Shown: positions 8,896 to 17,422, counted from the first letter of the stretch. The stretch: DNA of 43,580 bases from JBCBSS01 sp039819065 (GCA_039819065.1 JBCBSS010000054.1:1-43580), one strand, 5' to 3'. The notes: a model not told the origin generated them from the sequence alone. Made by a program: numbers and translations.

Positions 8896-10200
8896 TTATA
8901 GTTTGATTAATGTGCTATCAATGGCATCTCTCAACTTTACACTTACACCGAATTCATCAGCATAATCCCCCCATTTCGAAACGGTTTCGCTGACATGATT
9001 GATAATGCGTTCTGCTTTTTTAATGTTCATAGATTTTGCCACAGTCATTAGATCATGTTTATTGATATGTTGCCTTTTACCGTTCACGCTTAAAGCGTGT
9101 TGACTCACCCAAATGCTATCAGGGCGATAAGCATGGCATATATCATAGGCAGGTGTGAGTCCCCATTCTTCACCTTTACATAAACGAAAAGCAAAGTTCT
9201 TAGTGTGGTCATCGCAATTTCGAGCAGCTACATTGAATACCATTCTACGAAACATTTGCTCTGCTTGTGGGTATGGCAAATACAATGTTCTCATGGTCTG
9301 GAATAATTGTTCATAGCTGAAACTGGTGACCTCATTGTAGTCGAGGTGTTCTATTGCACACCATGTTTGAATATGGTGTTTATCGGCATTGCCTGATCTG
9401 TCAAAACGTTTGGTCATGAAATGAGCGCGTCCATTTTCCTCCATTAGTCTGGACTCCATCATCTCGATGCCACAATCAACCGCCATCTGGTAATAGGCCA
9501 TTTCCACTCTGCCATAACCCGTACTTTCTCCAAACTGAGCGTCACTTACACCGTCGAGTTTGATCAGCCAATGTTCGAACCCTTTTGGAGCCTTTGTCTG
9601 TCCTGAGCGCACTTCTTTTGTTTTTGAATTGTAAGCAATAATAGCTTTAGGGCGAGCCCCTCCGGCAGAGGTGCCTATCCTTAAGATCTGCTGCATAGCT
9701 TCAGCTTCATCTGCCTGAAGGTTGGTTAAAAAGCTTTGCTTTTCAGATAATATCCTTTGAGCAATGTCCACCAGGCTTTTTAACTCGATATGAAAAGTGT
9801 TAGCATTTGAAGGATACTCTGAAGGCTCGAACTCCAGTGCACCCATACCACGTGTACCTATAAAGCACAATTGCTCCACTGGGTTCATGCTATTTACTGG
9901 TCGACCGTTTTGAGCAAGCCAAAGGTTGATCAACTGATTTCCATAGCGATCCGGTAGTGTATCGGCTAGTAACCCTGGTAGCCCTTTGAAGGTATCATTT
10001 TCGGTGTTGCGTTGCTGCCTGAGTTCAGGAAAGTTAAAAATAGTAGCACCAGCATCTATTGGCATTTTAAGCGGTGCCAGGTTCCAGCCTTTGCGCAAGA
10101 ATTTCTGATCGAACTCAAAGCTGGCTAATCTTCGATTTTCGTCCCATGCTACTGCCCCGGCAGTTTCACCCCATATTTTAACAAAAGCAGTGGTGATCAT
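8896..10200 (-). CDS. hipA: HipA-family Ser/Thr kinase (toxin-like)
   Basis: A full-length 434-residue HipA-type kinase, N-terminal domain about 1-120 and kinase domain after that. Motifs: GTSAGGARPK (S178 is where E. coli HipA has its autophosphorylated Ser150), K214 in HWLIKLDG, the catalytic loop NCDDHTKN (328-335) and the metal Asp D353 in LTPAYD. E. coli HipA phosphorylates glutamyl-tRNA synthetase; the target here is unknown. The start is taken at ATG 10200-10198, which overlaps the hipB stop (TAATG); a TTG two codons earlier is less likely. The active-site motifs look intact. It is followed closely by the TPR and ATP-grasp genes. Confidence 0.9.
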   Translation of the reverse strand: MITTAFVKIWGETAGAVAWDENRRLASFEFDQKFLRKGWNLAPLKMPIDAGATIFNFPELRQQRNTENDTFKGLPGLLADTLPDRYGNQLINLWLAQNGRPVNSMNPVEQLCFIGTRGMGALEFEPSEYPSNANTFHIELKSLVDIAQRILSEKQSFLTNLQADEAEAMQQILRIGTSAGGARPKAIIAYNSKTKEVRSGQTKAPKGFEHWLIKLDGVSDAQFGESTGYGRVEMAYYQMAVDCGIEMMESRLMEENGRAHFMTKRFDRSGNADKHHIQTWCAIEHLDYNEVTSFSYEQLFQTMRTLYLPYPQAEQMFRRMVFNVAARNCDDHTKNFAFRLCKGEEWGLTPAYDICHAYRPDSIWVSQHALSVNGKRQHINKHDLMTVAKSMNIKKAERIINHVSETVSKWGDYADEFGVSVKLRDAIDSTLIKL

Positions 10201-10544
10201 TACCAATCTATGTTGGGTTTATCCTCTTTAGGTTTACTACTGGCACGTTGCCTTTTTCTTTGCTCAATTTTGGCTAATTCTATGGGGCTAGGCTGGTATT
10301 CTATTTTGAATACATCCAGAATATCCAACTGTTTCAAAGCGCGCAGTATTTGTATAAATGAGTTCATACTGATAGCATGGCCTTTTTCAACCTGGTTCAA
10401 CGTCCAGCGATTGATCCCTGCAGATTCTGCGATTTCAATCTGGGTTTTATTCTGCATTAACCTGTGATATTTGATATATTCACCTACCGCTTTTATGATA
10501 GTCTCATTAGTCATAGAAGACCATTTGTTGGTATTTCCCATCAT
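10200..10544 (-). CDS. hipB: HipB-type HTH antitoxin/repressor
   Basis: A 114-residue protein with an XRE-type helix-turn-helix (about 33-72, KTQIEIAESAGINRWTLNQVEKG), as in HipB and other antitoxins that bind the kinase and repress the operon. A Lys/Arg-rich tail follows. Two starts are possible: ATG at 10544 or ATG at 10514 (MTNETIIKAV). The first codons of the longer form overlap a copy of the operator-like repeat (10526-10547), so the shorter 104-residue form is plausible. The stop TAA overlaps the hipA start. It heads the operon and probably autoregulates through the sites at 10526-10665. Confidence 0.88.
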   Translation of the reverse strand: MMGNTNKWSSMTNETIIKAVGEYIKYHRLMQNKTQIEIAESAGINRWTLNQVEKGHAISMNSFIQILRALKQLDILDVFKIEYQPSPIELAKIEQRKRQRASSKPKEDKPNIDW

Positions 10545-10665
10545 TAAGTACTTTAACGAGTTATAAAGTTGGTATTTTCCAACAAATATAATTATATATC
10601 TTGATTTATGATGTTGGTATTTCCCATCATTAACGTCATTATTTGATTTAATGTTGGGAAATGCT
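10526..10665. promoter_or_regulatory. Four operator-like sites in front of hipBA
   Basis: An exact 22-base direct repeat (core TTGGTATTTCCCATCATTAA) occurs at 10526-10547 and 10612-10633. Between them lies GTTGG-TATTTT-CCAAC (10568-10583), a perfect five-base-arm inverted repeat. At 10645-10665 the opposite strand carries ATTTCCCAACATTAA, which differs from the direct repeat by one base in 15. The repeated motif and its position over the start of an HTH gene fit autoregulation by HipB. The intervening AT-rich DNA (10585-10611) is a likely promoter. The outermost site faces hemN. Confidence 0.65.
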
Positions 10666-10709
10666 CACAATTTGTATTTCACATATTCAATAATGCTACC
10701 ATTTGATAC

Positions 10710-10723
10710 CTGATAAAAATCAG
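10710..10723. promoter_or_regulatory. Fnr/Crp-type palindrome upstream of hemN
   Basis: CTGATAAAAATCAG is a perfect CTGAT/ATCAG palindrome matching 12 of 14 positions of TTGAT-N4-ATCAA when the spacer is counted as free. It matches the box at 1110-1123 upstream of ccoNO in both arms and flanks. It lies 44 bases upstream of a TAnnTTTG-like element (CAATTTTG, 10768-10775), against 43 bases at ccoNO. Confidence 0.55.
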
Positions 10724-10736
10724 TTTTCCTGCTGAC

Positions 10737-10769
10737 TGCCCTCAACCCAACGCAACTTCTCTGAGGGCA
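10737..10769. promoter_or_regulatory. Inverted repeat just upstream of hemN
   Basis: TGCCCTCA (10737-10744) and TGAGGGCA (10762-10769) form perfect eight-base arms around a 17-base loop, ending 11 bases before the hemN ATG. It could be a binding site or a hairpin. No run of T follows that would make a clear terminator. If transcription starts near 10780, as the -7-like element suggests, the repeat lies in the promoter rather than in the mRNA. Confidence 0.45.
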
Positions 10770-10780
10770 ATTTTGTCCTT

Positions 10781-12136
10781 ATGCATGTACCTTCCTCGCT
10801 GATCAAAAAATACAATGTACCGGCACCTCGGTACACCAGTTATCCAACCGTACCTTTTTGGGAAGAGGAAGCCCCTGATGGCGAGCTTTGGTTAGAGACA
10901 GTTAGGCGCACTTTTGAAGCTTCCAATGAAGAAAAGGGCATGAGCCTTTATATTCATTTGCCTTTTTGTGAGAGCCTGTGCACCTATTGTGCCTGTAATA
11001 CCAGGATTACCAAGAACCATAAAGTAGAAGCCGAATACATCAAACATCTCTTGGCCGAGTGGGATATCTATCTTTGTAATTTCAAGACAACCCCAGTACT
11101 TCGTGAGCTACACCTTGGTGGGGGAACACCTACCTTTTTTAGCCCAGAGAGCTTAGAACAACTGATCGCTGCCATACTTGAGACCGTCACTGTTCACCCT
11201 GATCACGACTTTTCTTTTGAAGGACATCCTAACAATACTACCGAAGCGCATTTGCAAACGCTTTATGATTTGGGCTTTAATCGAGTGAGTTTTGGTATCC
11301 AGGATACTAACTTGAAAGTTCAGCAAGCCATTAACCGCGTGCAACCCTTCGAACATGTACAAAAAGTAACTGAGACAGCTCGTCGCATTGGATATCAATC
11401 AGTCAACTTTGATCTTATTTATGGATTGCCATTCCAAACGACTGATACCATCCGAGAAACATTTGAACAGGTAGCTTCACTGAGGCCGGAAAGAATTGCT
11501 TTCTACAGCTATGCTCATGTGCCATGGAAAAGACCGGGGCAGCGGGCTTACTCAGAAGAAGACTTACCTAGCGGAGATGATAAACGAAAACTCTATGAGC
11601 TTGGTAAAGAAATGCTGGTCGAGCAGGGTTACGAAGACATCGGTATGGATCATTTTGCCTTACCAGAGGATGCCTTATTCAGCACATGGCAAAACGGTAC
11701 ACTTTCACGTAACTTCATGGGGTATACCACTTTCAATACAGATTTGCTAATTGGCTTAGGCGCCTCGTCTATTAGTGATTCTCAATATGCTTATTTCCAG
11801 AATCCGCGCAAAGTAGAGGAGTATTATCAAATGATCACATCAGGTCAGTTGAAAGGCATCAACGGCCACTTCTTAAGCCAGGAAGATATGGCGGTGAGGG
11901 CACAGATTCTGAGTATCACCTGCAAAGGTAAATTGGATTGGAAAGGTGAAACACCCTCTTCTACCATGATCGACCAGCTAAAAACGATTGAGCAAGATGG
12001 CCTCATAACCCTCAACAGTTCAGGATTTGAAGTCACCACGCTAGGAATGGTCTTCCTCAGAAATATCTGTATGGTCTTCGACAAAAAACTGGCAGCACGC
12101 ACCAAAAACAGCCCTACTTTTAGTCAGGCCATTTAG
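10781..12136 (+). CDS. hemN: Oxygen-independent coproporphyrinogen III oxidase HemN
   Basis: A 451-residue radical-SAM enzyme that decarboxylates coproporphyrinogen III to protoporphyrinogen IX without O2. The 4Fe-4S/SAM motif is CESLCTYC (C63, C67, C70), preceded by the HemN-typical PRYTSYPT (residues 16-23) and followed by LGGGTPTF. The extra Cys after the cluster motif (C72) is also typical of true HemN rather than HemW. The C-terminal HemN domain (about 370-435) is present. Divergent from hipBA. Its upstream Fnr-type palindrome suggests low-oxygen control shared with ccoNO. Its TAG stop starts a repeat tract. Confidence 0.95.
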   Translation: MHVPSSLIKKYNVPAPRYTSYPTVPFWEEEAPDGELWLETVRRTFEASNEEKGMSLYIHLPFCESLCTYCACNTRITKNHKVEAEYIKHLLAEWDIYLCNFKTTPVLRELHLGGGTPTFFSPESLEQLIAAILETVTVHPDHDFSFEGHPNNTTEAHLQTLYDLGFNRVSFGIQDTNLKVQQAINRVQPFEHVQKVTETARRIGYQSVNFDLIYGLPFQTTDTIRETFEQVASLRPERIAFYSYAHVPWKRPGQRAYSEEDLPSGDDKRKLYELGKEMLVEQGYEDIGMDHFALPEDALFSTWQNGTLSRNFMGYTTFNTDLLIGLGASSISDSQYAYFQNPRKVEEYYQMITSGQLKGINGHFLSQEDMAVRAQILSITCKGKLDWKGETPSSTMIDQLKTIEQDGLITLNSSGFEVTTLGMVFLRNICMVFDKKLAARTKNSPTFSQAI

Positions 12137-12360
12137 ATGAAAGAGGTAAGATAAAAGAAGTAAGACTTATTTCATCTCTTAATTCTGGGTGTCATTGCGA
12201 GCCTGTCCGTCTACTGACTGAGAGGTACGACGAAGCAATCCAGTAGAATAATTACGAATGAAATTCTATGCCCTGTCCTTCTGGAAGAAACTTATTGGAA
12301 GGTAAGCACAACATAATAGTAACGAAAGGTATATAATCAATTGATGATATCACACTCAAA
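12134..12360 (+). repeat. Composite 3' repeat after hemN (all modules)
   Basis: All modules are present in order. Word tract from the hemN stop (12134-12167); ATTCTGGGT then the palindrome 12191-12240 (GTCATTGCGA ... GAAGCAATC) with a core CCTGTCCGTCTACTGAC; AATTACGAATGA (12249-12260); CTTCTGGAAGAAACTTATTGG (12279-12298); TATAATCAATTGATGATAT (12332-12350). The remaining bases to 12471 show no gene and probably hold the next promoter. Confidence 0.8.
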
Positions 12361-12471
12361 AGCCCAATTCTAAAAGCTCCATAATTAGAGCTCCCCAAAA
12401 AATCCTTCATCGAACCCTGCAACCTTTACAATCGACCAAGGTCTTTTACCCAAACTATAAAAACCATTTAT

Positions 12472-13623
12472 ATGATCAAGAGAATCTCACTTTTCATTAT
12501 TGCCTTTTCTATCATTCTATCAACCAACAGATGCAGTCAGCCTGACCAGAAAAACACAAGCCAAGCATCCACTATTTCAGAAGACTTTACCATAGCCTCA
12601 CCAGAAAGTGTAGGCTTGGATACTGCCAAACTGGAATTCCTTAAGCAAGCTATTCTAAGCGGCGAATACCCTAACATTCACAGCGTACTTATTTCCAAGG
12701 ATGGCAAATTAGTCTATGAGCAATACTTCAAAGGCAAAGACGAAATATGGGGTGATGATCTCGGTGTGATCGAGCACAATAAAGATGACTTGCACGACAT
12801 CCGAAGCGTTTCTAAAAGTGTCGTATCCGCATGTATCGGGGTAGCTATCGCACAGGGCAAGATTGACAGTATCAACCAGCGGGTTTTTGATTTCTATCCG
12901 GAATATGCGCAATATGATTCTGGCATCAGATCGAATCTGACCGTAGAGCATCTATTGACCATGTCTTCCGGTATAGAATGGAATGAAGACGTGCCGTATG
13001 ATGACCCCCGCAATAGCGAAATTCTGATGACCTCTAGCCCTGACCCAATCGCCTTTGTATTGAGCAGACCTATGGAAACAGAGCCGGGTCAGGTTTGGGA
13101 ATACAATGGAGGCACAACGCAGTTGCTGGCATCTATCATCAAGAAAGTAAGTGGCAAGGAAATAGATGAATTTGCTAAAGAGCATTTATTCGCCCCACTC
13201 GGTATACAGGAATTCACCTGGACAAGATTTCCAGGCCTTGATCTACCGGCCGCAGCTTCTGGTCTCAGGCTGAGATCAAGAGATTTGATGAAGTTTGGTA
13301 TGCTATATGCCAATAGGGGCAAATGGGATGGTGTGCAGATATTACCCGAAGCATGGGTGGATGCCTCTTTCCAATCGCATGTTTCCCTGGGTCGTAGAAA
13401 AGGAGCCGGGTATGGATATCAATTCTGGATATCAGAAAGCAATGTAGCCGGACAGGAGATAAACCTTGCTACAGCCATCGGCAACGGCGGCCAACGCATT
13501 TTCGTAGACCGAACTCGTGACCTTATCGTCGTAATCACAGCTGGCAACTACAATCAATGGGATATCAAGAATGACTCGCACTCAGTATTGTATGATTTGG
13601 TTTATCCGGCGTTTGGTTTTTAG
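12472..13623 (+). CDS. Beta-lactamase-family serine hydrolase lipoprotein
   Basis: A 383-residue member of the class C beta-lactamase/DD-peptidase-like family (often esterases or peptidases rather than resistance enzymes). A signal peptide ends in a lipobox with C21 (STNRC), so it is probably a lipoprotein. The catalytic SxxK is S112-V-S-K115 (IRSVSKSVVS). The second motif is Y211-N212 in WEYNGG. The third lies near IGNGGQRIFVD (about 340-350), where a KTG/HTG would sit in a true beta-lactamase. Substrate unknown. Its TAG stop is part of the TTTTAGACATAAG start of the following repeat. Confidence 0.88.
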   Translation: MIKRISLFIIAFSIILSTNRCSQPDQKNTSQASTISEDFTIASPESVGLDTAKLEFLKQAILSGEYPNIHSVLISKDGKLVYEQYFKGKDEIWGDDLGVIEHNKDDLHDIRSVSKSVVSACIGVAIAQGKIDSINQRVFDFYPEYAQYDSGIRSNLTVEHLLTMSSGIEWNEDVPYDDPRNSEILMTSSPDPIAFVLSRPMETEPGQVWEYNGGTTQLLASIIKKVSGKEIDEFAKEHLFAPLGIQEFTWTRFPGLDLPAAASGLRLRSRDLMKFGMLYANRGKWDGVQILPEAWVDASFQSHVSLGRRKGAGYGYQFWISESNVAGQEINLATAIGNGGQRIFVDRTRDLIVVITAGNYNQWDIKNDSHSVLYDLVYPAFGF

Positions 13624-13832
13624 ACATAAGGCATAAGAAGTAAGACAAAAGACATTAGATATAAGATTCCAGAGCCCTGGCGGTCATTGCGATCCGTCAG
13701 TGGACGGACAGGTGCGAGGTACGACGAAGCAATCCAGTGGATAAACGAGGTTGGAAGTTAGAAACTGGGAATAAGCATCACAGAACCAACACATAACAAT
13801 TACCTAGTCTTTCTGAAAGAATCTTATTAGCA
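13621..13832 (+). repeat. Composite 3' repeat after the serine hydrolase gene
   Basis: Word tract from the stop (13621-13668, TAGACATAAGGCATAAGAAG and similar). Palindrome 13683-13734 follows, with frame GTCATTGCGA/GAAGCAATC and core GTCAGTGGACGGACAGG, the reverse of the core at 12201-12217. Then GTTGGAAGTTAGAAACTGGG words, and the module GTCTTTCTGAAAGAATCTTA-TTAGC at 13807-13831. It faces an oppositely oriented copy at 13923-14137. Confidence 0.78.
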
Positions 13833-13922
13833 AATAAAGAAGCTCATGGACAAAAGATAAATTAAATGAATAGCACATACCGGAACAACCACGATTCAGC
13901 TATCCACTTTCATACCCTATGA

Positions 13923-14137
13923 GCTAATAAGATTCTTACAGAAAGACATTGGGCAGAGCACTTAGTCCAATTGATAATTTGAAATTCTTAATTAGCTACT
14001 AGTTTGCTTCGTCGTCCCTCTCAGTCAGTAGACGGATAGGCTCGCAATGACAGCCAGAACTCAGGGATATACATAAATCTTTAGTCTTTCATCTTATGTC
14101 TTACCTCTAACATCTAATATCTCACATCTAATTTCTA
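13923..14137 (-). repeat. Composite 3' repeat after the hybrid sensor gene (inverted copy)
   Basis: Read on the minus strand from the sensor stop (14137-14135): a TTAGATGT/AAGACATAAG word tract to about 14085, GAGTTCTGGCT, the palindrome 14051-14002 (GTCATTGCGAG, core CCTATCCGTCTACTGAC, GAAGCAAAC), then GTCTTTCTGTAAGAATC-TTATTAGC ending at 13923. Its last module and the one at 13807-13831 form an inverted repeat with one mismatch in 25. About 90 bases between the two copies show nothing recognisable. Confidence 0.75.
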
Positions 14138-17100
14138 CGCCAATCCATACTCACTCGGGCTCACTCCAAACCGCTCCTTAAAGCACTTGGCAAAGTAGGA
14201 CAGGTTATTGAAACCCACTTCATAGGCTATTTCGGAGACGGAAGCGGTTTTGTTCTTCAGCATTTCTGCGGCGTGGCTCAATCGAATAGCGCGGATGTAC
14301 TCAGATACCGACATACCTGTAAGTGCCTTGATCTTTTTGAAAAGCTGAGAGCGGCTCATGCCTATCTCGTCTCCTAATCCTTCTACTGAAAAGGTATGGT
14401 CATCAATACGTGCTTTGATCACGGAGGCTGTTCGCTGCATGAAGTCATCATCAGCGGAGTTGAGCTTGATATCCCTCGGATTGAGCGATTGGGAGAATTT
14501 TTCTATTAGCTTTCTGCGTTGCAGGATGAGATTTTTAATTCTAACCTTTAACTCCTTCTTGTCGAATGGCTTGGTTAGGTAATCGTCTGCGCCGATATCA
14601 AGGCCTTCAAGCTTGGCCTCACCTGAAGCTTTTGCCGTCAGCATGATCAAAGGAATATGACTGGTCTCGGTGGTATTCTTGATGTGCTTGCAGAGTTCCG
14701 TGCCGTCCATTTCGGGCATCATCACGTCACTCAGTACCATATCAGGTTGGTGCGTAACGGCCAATTCCAAAGCATCTTTGCCATTTGGTGCTTCCATCAC
14801 ACTATACTCAGAACTGAGCATATCCTTGATATAATGCCGCAATTCTGTATTGTCCTCTGCTACCAAAATAACGGGCTTGTCCTCTGGAATTAATAGGCGA
14901 TTATCAACCGGCTTATCCTCGTCAAGAGCAGGCAATGCTACTGGTTTTTCTTCCGTTGTAGGCTCAGGTTTTGTTTCGCTGATTTCGGCCCCTAATTGCT
15001 CGAAATGCCCCCTGGAGATGGGCAAAGTCACCGTAAATTGAGAGCCTTTGTCTAATTCACTTTTTACACTGATCTGCCCTTTTTGAATTTCTATTAATTC
15101 TTTGGTGAGAGAAAGGCCGATACCAGAACCGCCGGTATCCGTATCAGAAGCCTGGTAGAATCGATCAAAGATATGTTCTACATCATGAGGAGGGATACCC
15201 CTGCCGGTATCTTCTATGGTCACAGTCAAATGCTGACTGTCGTATTGATACATGCTAACCGTAATTGTACCTCCTTCCGGAGTGTGTTTGAAGGCATTCG
15301 AGACTAGATTAACAATGATCTTTTCCAATTTATCCTGATCGAAATAACCATCGATAACCAGCTCGCCAGATGGTATATTAAATTGGATATCGCGTTGTAC
15401 GGCCAAACTGTGGAACGATTCTGACAGTGCCTGAATGAAGCTGGAAATATTACCTTGTACTACTTTGAGTTTGGTGCGTTGCGCATCTATTTTAGAAAGA
15501 TCAAGCAGTTGGTTGACCAGTTGCAAAAGCCGCAACGCGTTCTTTTTGATGCCTTTTAAATCGGTCAGGTCTTTTTTACCTGCCTGCTCTATCACATCAT
15601 CTACCCTGGCTGTGATCAAGGTAAGTGGCGTCCTGAACTCATGGGAAATATTGGCAAAGAAACGCGACCTGATCTGCTCCATCTCTTTTTGATTCTGATA
15701 GATCAACTCTTTGGTTTTCAACCGACTCTGATAAGTGTAGTACCCCAATACCGCGATGATCAAAAGCGAGGCCACTCCGCCCAGAAGCAAATTACGCTGT
15801 AGGGATTGTTGCTTAATGATTGCCTGTTGGGTGCCTAACTGAGCCTTTTGGAGTTGTATCTCCTGATCCTTACGCGCTGTTTGATAACCGATTTCGAGGT
15901 TGGCGATATTCTTCTGGCTCTGCTCATTGAGAATGCTATCCTTGGCAATGGTATATCTTACAAAATGACTTAAAGACTGCGCCGGTTGATTCAGTTTCTC
16001 ATAGGCCTTGTAAAGCCCAAATGAAGCATTTTGCCTCAACTCATTCGAATTGACACTCTCTGCAATCTCTAAAGTCTTTTGATAGTAATCTATAGCCTTG
16101 TTGAGGTCAGACCGTTTTTCATAGATTTTACCAAGGTTTTCAAATGAAGTGGCCAGATAATATTCGTTGATATCTAGCTCCTCCTTCATTTCTAAACTCC
16201 TGAGAAAATATGATTCTGCCCTTTCCAATTCGTCATCGTTAAGATCCAAAATACCGAGGCTGTTCAGGTTAAGACTGATGAGATCAGTGTACTGGTATCG
16301 GGTGGCCATATCCAGACTTTGCCTAAAATAATAATGAGCAGAATCACTGTTTCTTTCCTGGCTATTTAGCGCGCCCATGCTTTGCAGTGTCACAGTGATG
16401 CTGCGCTGGTCACCCCACTCTTGTGCTGTTTGCAAAGCACGTCTGGTGTATTCTCTCGCCTCGCCATAGTTATCTAAGTCCAAATGCACCTTGCCAATGT
16501 TGTCAAGGCAAGTCCACATCAGATACATATCATTGTTCGATTCGAAAATGGGCAGGCATTTGTAGAAGCTTTCCAAGGCTAGGTCATAGTTACTGTAGTC
16601 CCAGTAAATGTTGCCGATATTGAACTCTCCTTTGATGGCCTGAAGGGTGTCTCCGCCATTCTGAAAGGCCTCAATACTATTCTTATAATACTCAAGCGCC
16701 TTGATCTCTTCCCCTTTCGACCAATACACATTCCCCATATTAAGGTACCCATCCGCTATGCCAAGCTGATCATCTATCTCCTTTCTATACTCAAAGTCTT
16801 TGTTGTAATAGAGTATGGCAGAATCATAATCTGGCTTGTAGTAGAATAGCAGGCCGAGGTTGTAATTCACATCCATGGCGCCGGAAACATTGCCGGTTGC
16901 CTCAAACACCGATTGGCTTTTGAGATAGGATTGCTTGGCTTGGTTCAGGTTACCGAGAAAAAGATGAATGGTACCAAGGTTTTTGTACGCTATGGCTAAC
17001 CCTTCATTGTATTTGAGTTGCTCACCCAAAGAAACGGCCTCTAAAGCAAATGCATTGGCACTGTCAAGATTCACATTTCTGTAGCACGCTGATAGTTCAT

Positions 17101-17248
17101 TAAGCAGATCGACCTTAGCCTCTCCTTTTTCCGTTTTGAGCTTAGCTACTGATGAAATACAGTCTTGGGCATAAATGGGCCTGAAAACCTGTAAAACTAA
17201 GATTAAACAGACCCAGGCTAGAATGGTTGGTTGTTTGTAAGTTCGCAT
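14135..17248 (-). CDS. TPR hybrid histidine kinase-response regulator-AraC protein
   Basis: A one-protein two-component system of the Bacteroidota type, about 1037 residues. Signal peptide about 1-28 (RPIYAQ end); eight or more TPR repeats at about 60-445, presumably periplasmic; coiled linker; membrane helix about 487-506; HisKA with H536 (FFANISHEFRTPL); HATPase with N651, D680 and GGSGIGLSL; receiver domain with E798-D799, phospho-acceptor D841 (LSDVMMPEMDG) and K893; AraC-type DNA-binding domain about 960-1037. I chose ATG 17248 because a normal signal peptide begins there. An upstream ATG at 17320 adds 24 residues and a second hydrophobic stretch. The ligand is unknown, and no SusC/SusD pair is nearby. 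Confidence 0.9.
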   Translation of the reverse strand: MRTYKQPTILAWVCLILVLQVFRPIYAQDCISSVAKLKTEKGEAKVDLLNELSACYRNVNLDSANAFALEAVSLGEQLKYNEGLAIAYKNLGTIHLFLGNLNQAKQSYLKSQSVFEATGNVSGAMDVNYNLGLLFYYKPDYDSAILYYNKDFEYRKEIDDQLGIADGYLNMGNVYWSKGEEIKALEYYKNSIEAFQNGGDTLQAIKGEFNIGNIYWDYSNYDLALESFYKCLPIFESNNDMYLMWTCLDNIGKVHLDLDNYGEAREYTRRALQTAQEWGDQRSITVTLQSMGALNSQERNSDSAHYYFRQSLDMATRYQYTDLISLNLNSLGILDLNDDELERAESYFLRSLEMKEELDINEYYLATSFENLGKIYEKRSDLNKAIDYYQKTLEIAESVNSNELRQNASFGLYKAYEKLNQPAQSLSHFVRYTIAKDSILNEQSQKNIANLEIGYQTARKDQEIQLQKAQLGTQQAIIKQQSLQRNLLLGGVASLLIIAVLGYYTYQSRLKTKELIYQNQKEMEQIRSRFFANISHEFRTPLTLITARVDDVIEQAGKKDLTDLKGIKKNALRLLQLVNQLLDLSKIDAQRTKLKVVQGNISSFIQALSESFHSLAVQRDIQFNIPSGELVIDGYFDQDKLEKIIVNLVSNAFKHTPEGGTITVSMYQYDSQHLTVTIEDTGRGIPPHDVEHIFDRFYQASDTDTGGSGIGLSLTKELIEIQKGQISVKSELDKGSQFTVTLPISRGHFEQLGAEISETKPEPTTEEKPVALPALDEDKPVDNRLLIPEDKPVILVAEDNTELRHYIKDMLSSEYSVMEAPNGKDALELAVTHQPDMVLSDVMMPEMDGTELCKHIKNTTETSHIPLIMLTAKASGEAKLEGLDIGADDYLTKPFDKKELKVRIKNLILQRRKLIEKFSQSLNPRDIKLNSADDDFMQRTASVIKARIDDHTFSVEGLGDEIGMSRSQLFKKIKALTGMSVSEYIRAIRLSHAAEMLKNKTASVSEIAYEVGFNNLSYFAKCFKERFGVSPSEYGLA

Positions 17249-17422
17249 GGCCTGGTCATTATTCTCATTTGAATGTAAGCATAATAAGAATAGAAATAAA
17301 GCCTGGAGAATTAGTATCACCTGGGTGAAATACTTTTTACATAGACTGTTTTGATTTACTTTGGAGGATTCTGAAGCCGAATAAGCTTCGCAGAGTTTGT
17401 TAGTGTTAATTAAAGACCTTGA

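Noticed and set aside
10200..10206. TTG start for hipA two codons upstream
   Set aside because: The ATG at 10200 overlaps the hipB stop as TAATG, the same arrangement as in the TPR-ATP-grasp pair, and needs no rare start codon.
12472..13623. Serine hydrolase read as an antibiotic-resistance beta-lactamase
   Set aside because: Only the SxxK and Tyr motifs are shared, the KTG region is changed, and lipoproteins of this family are usually esterases or peptidases.
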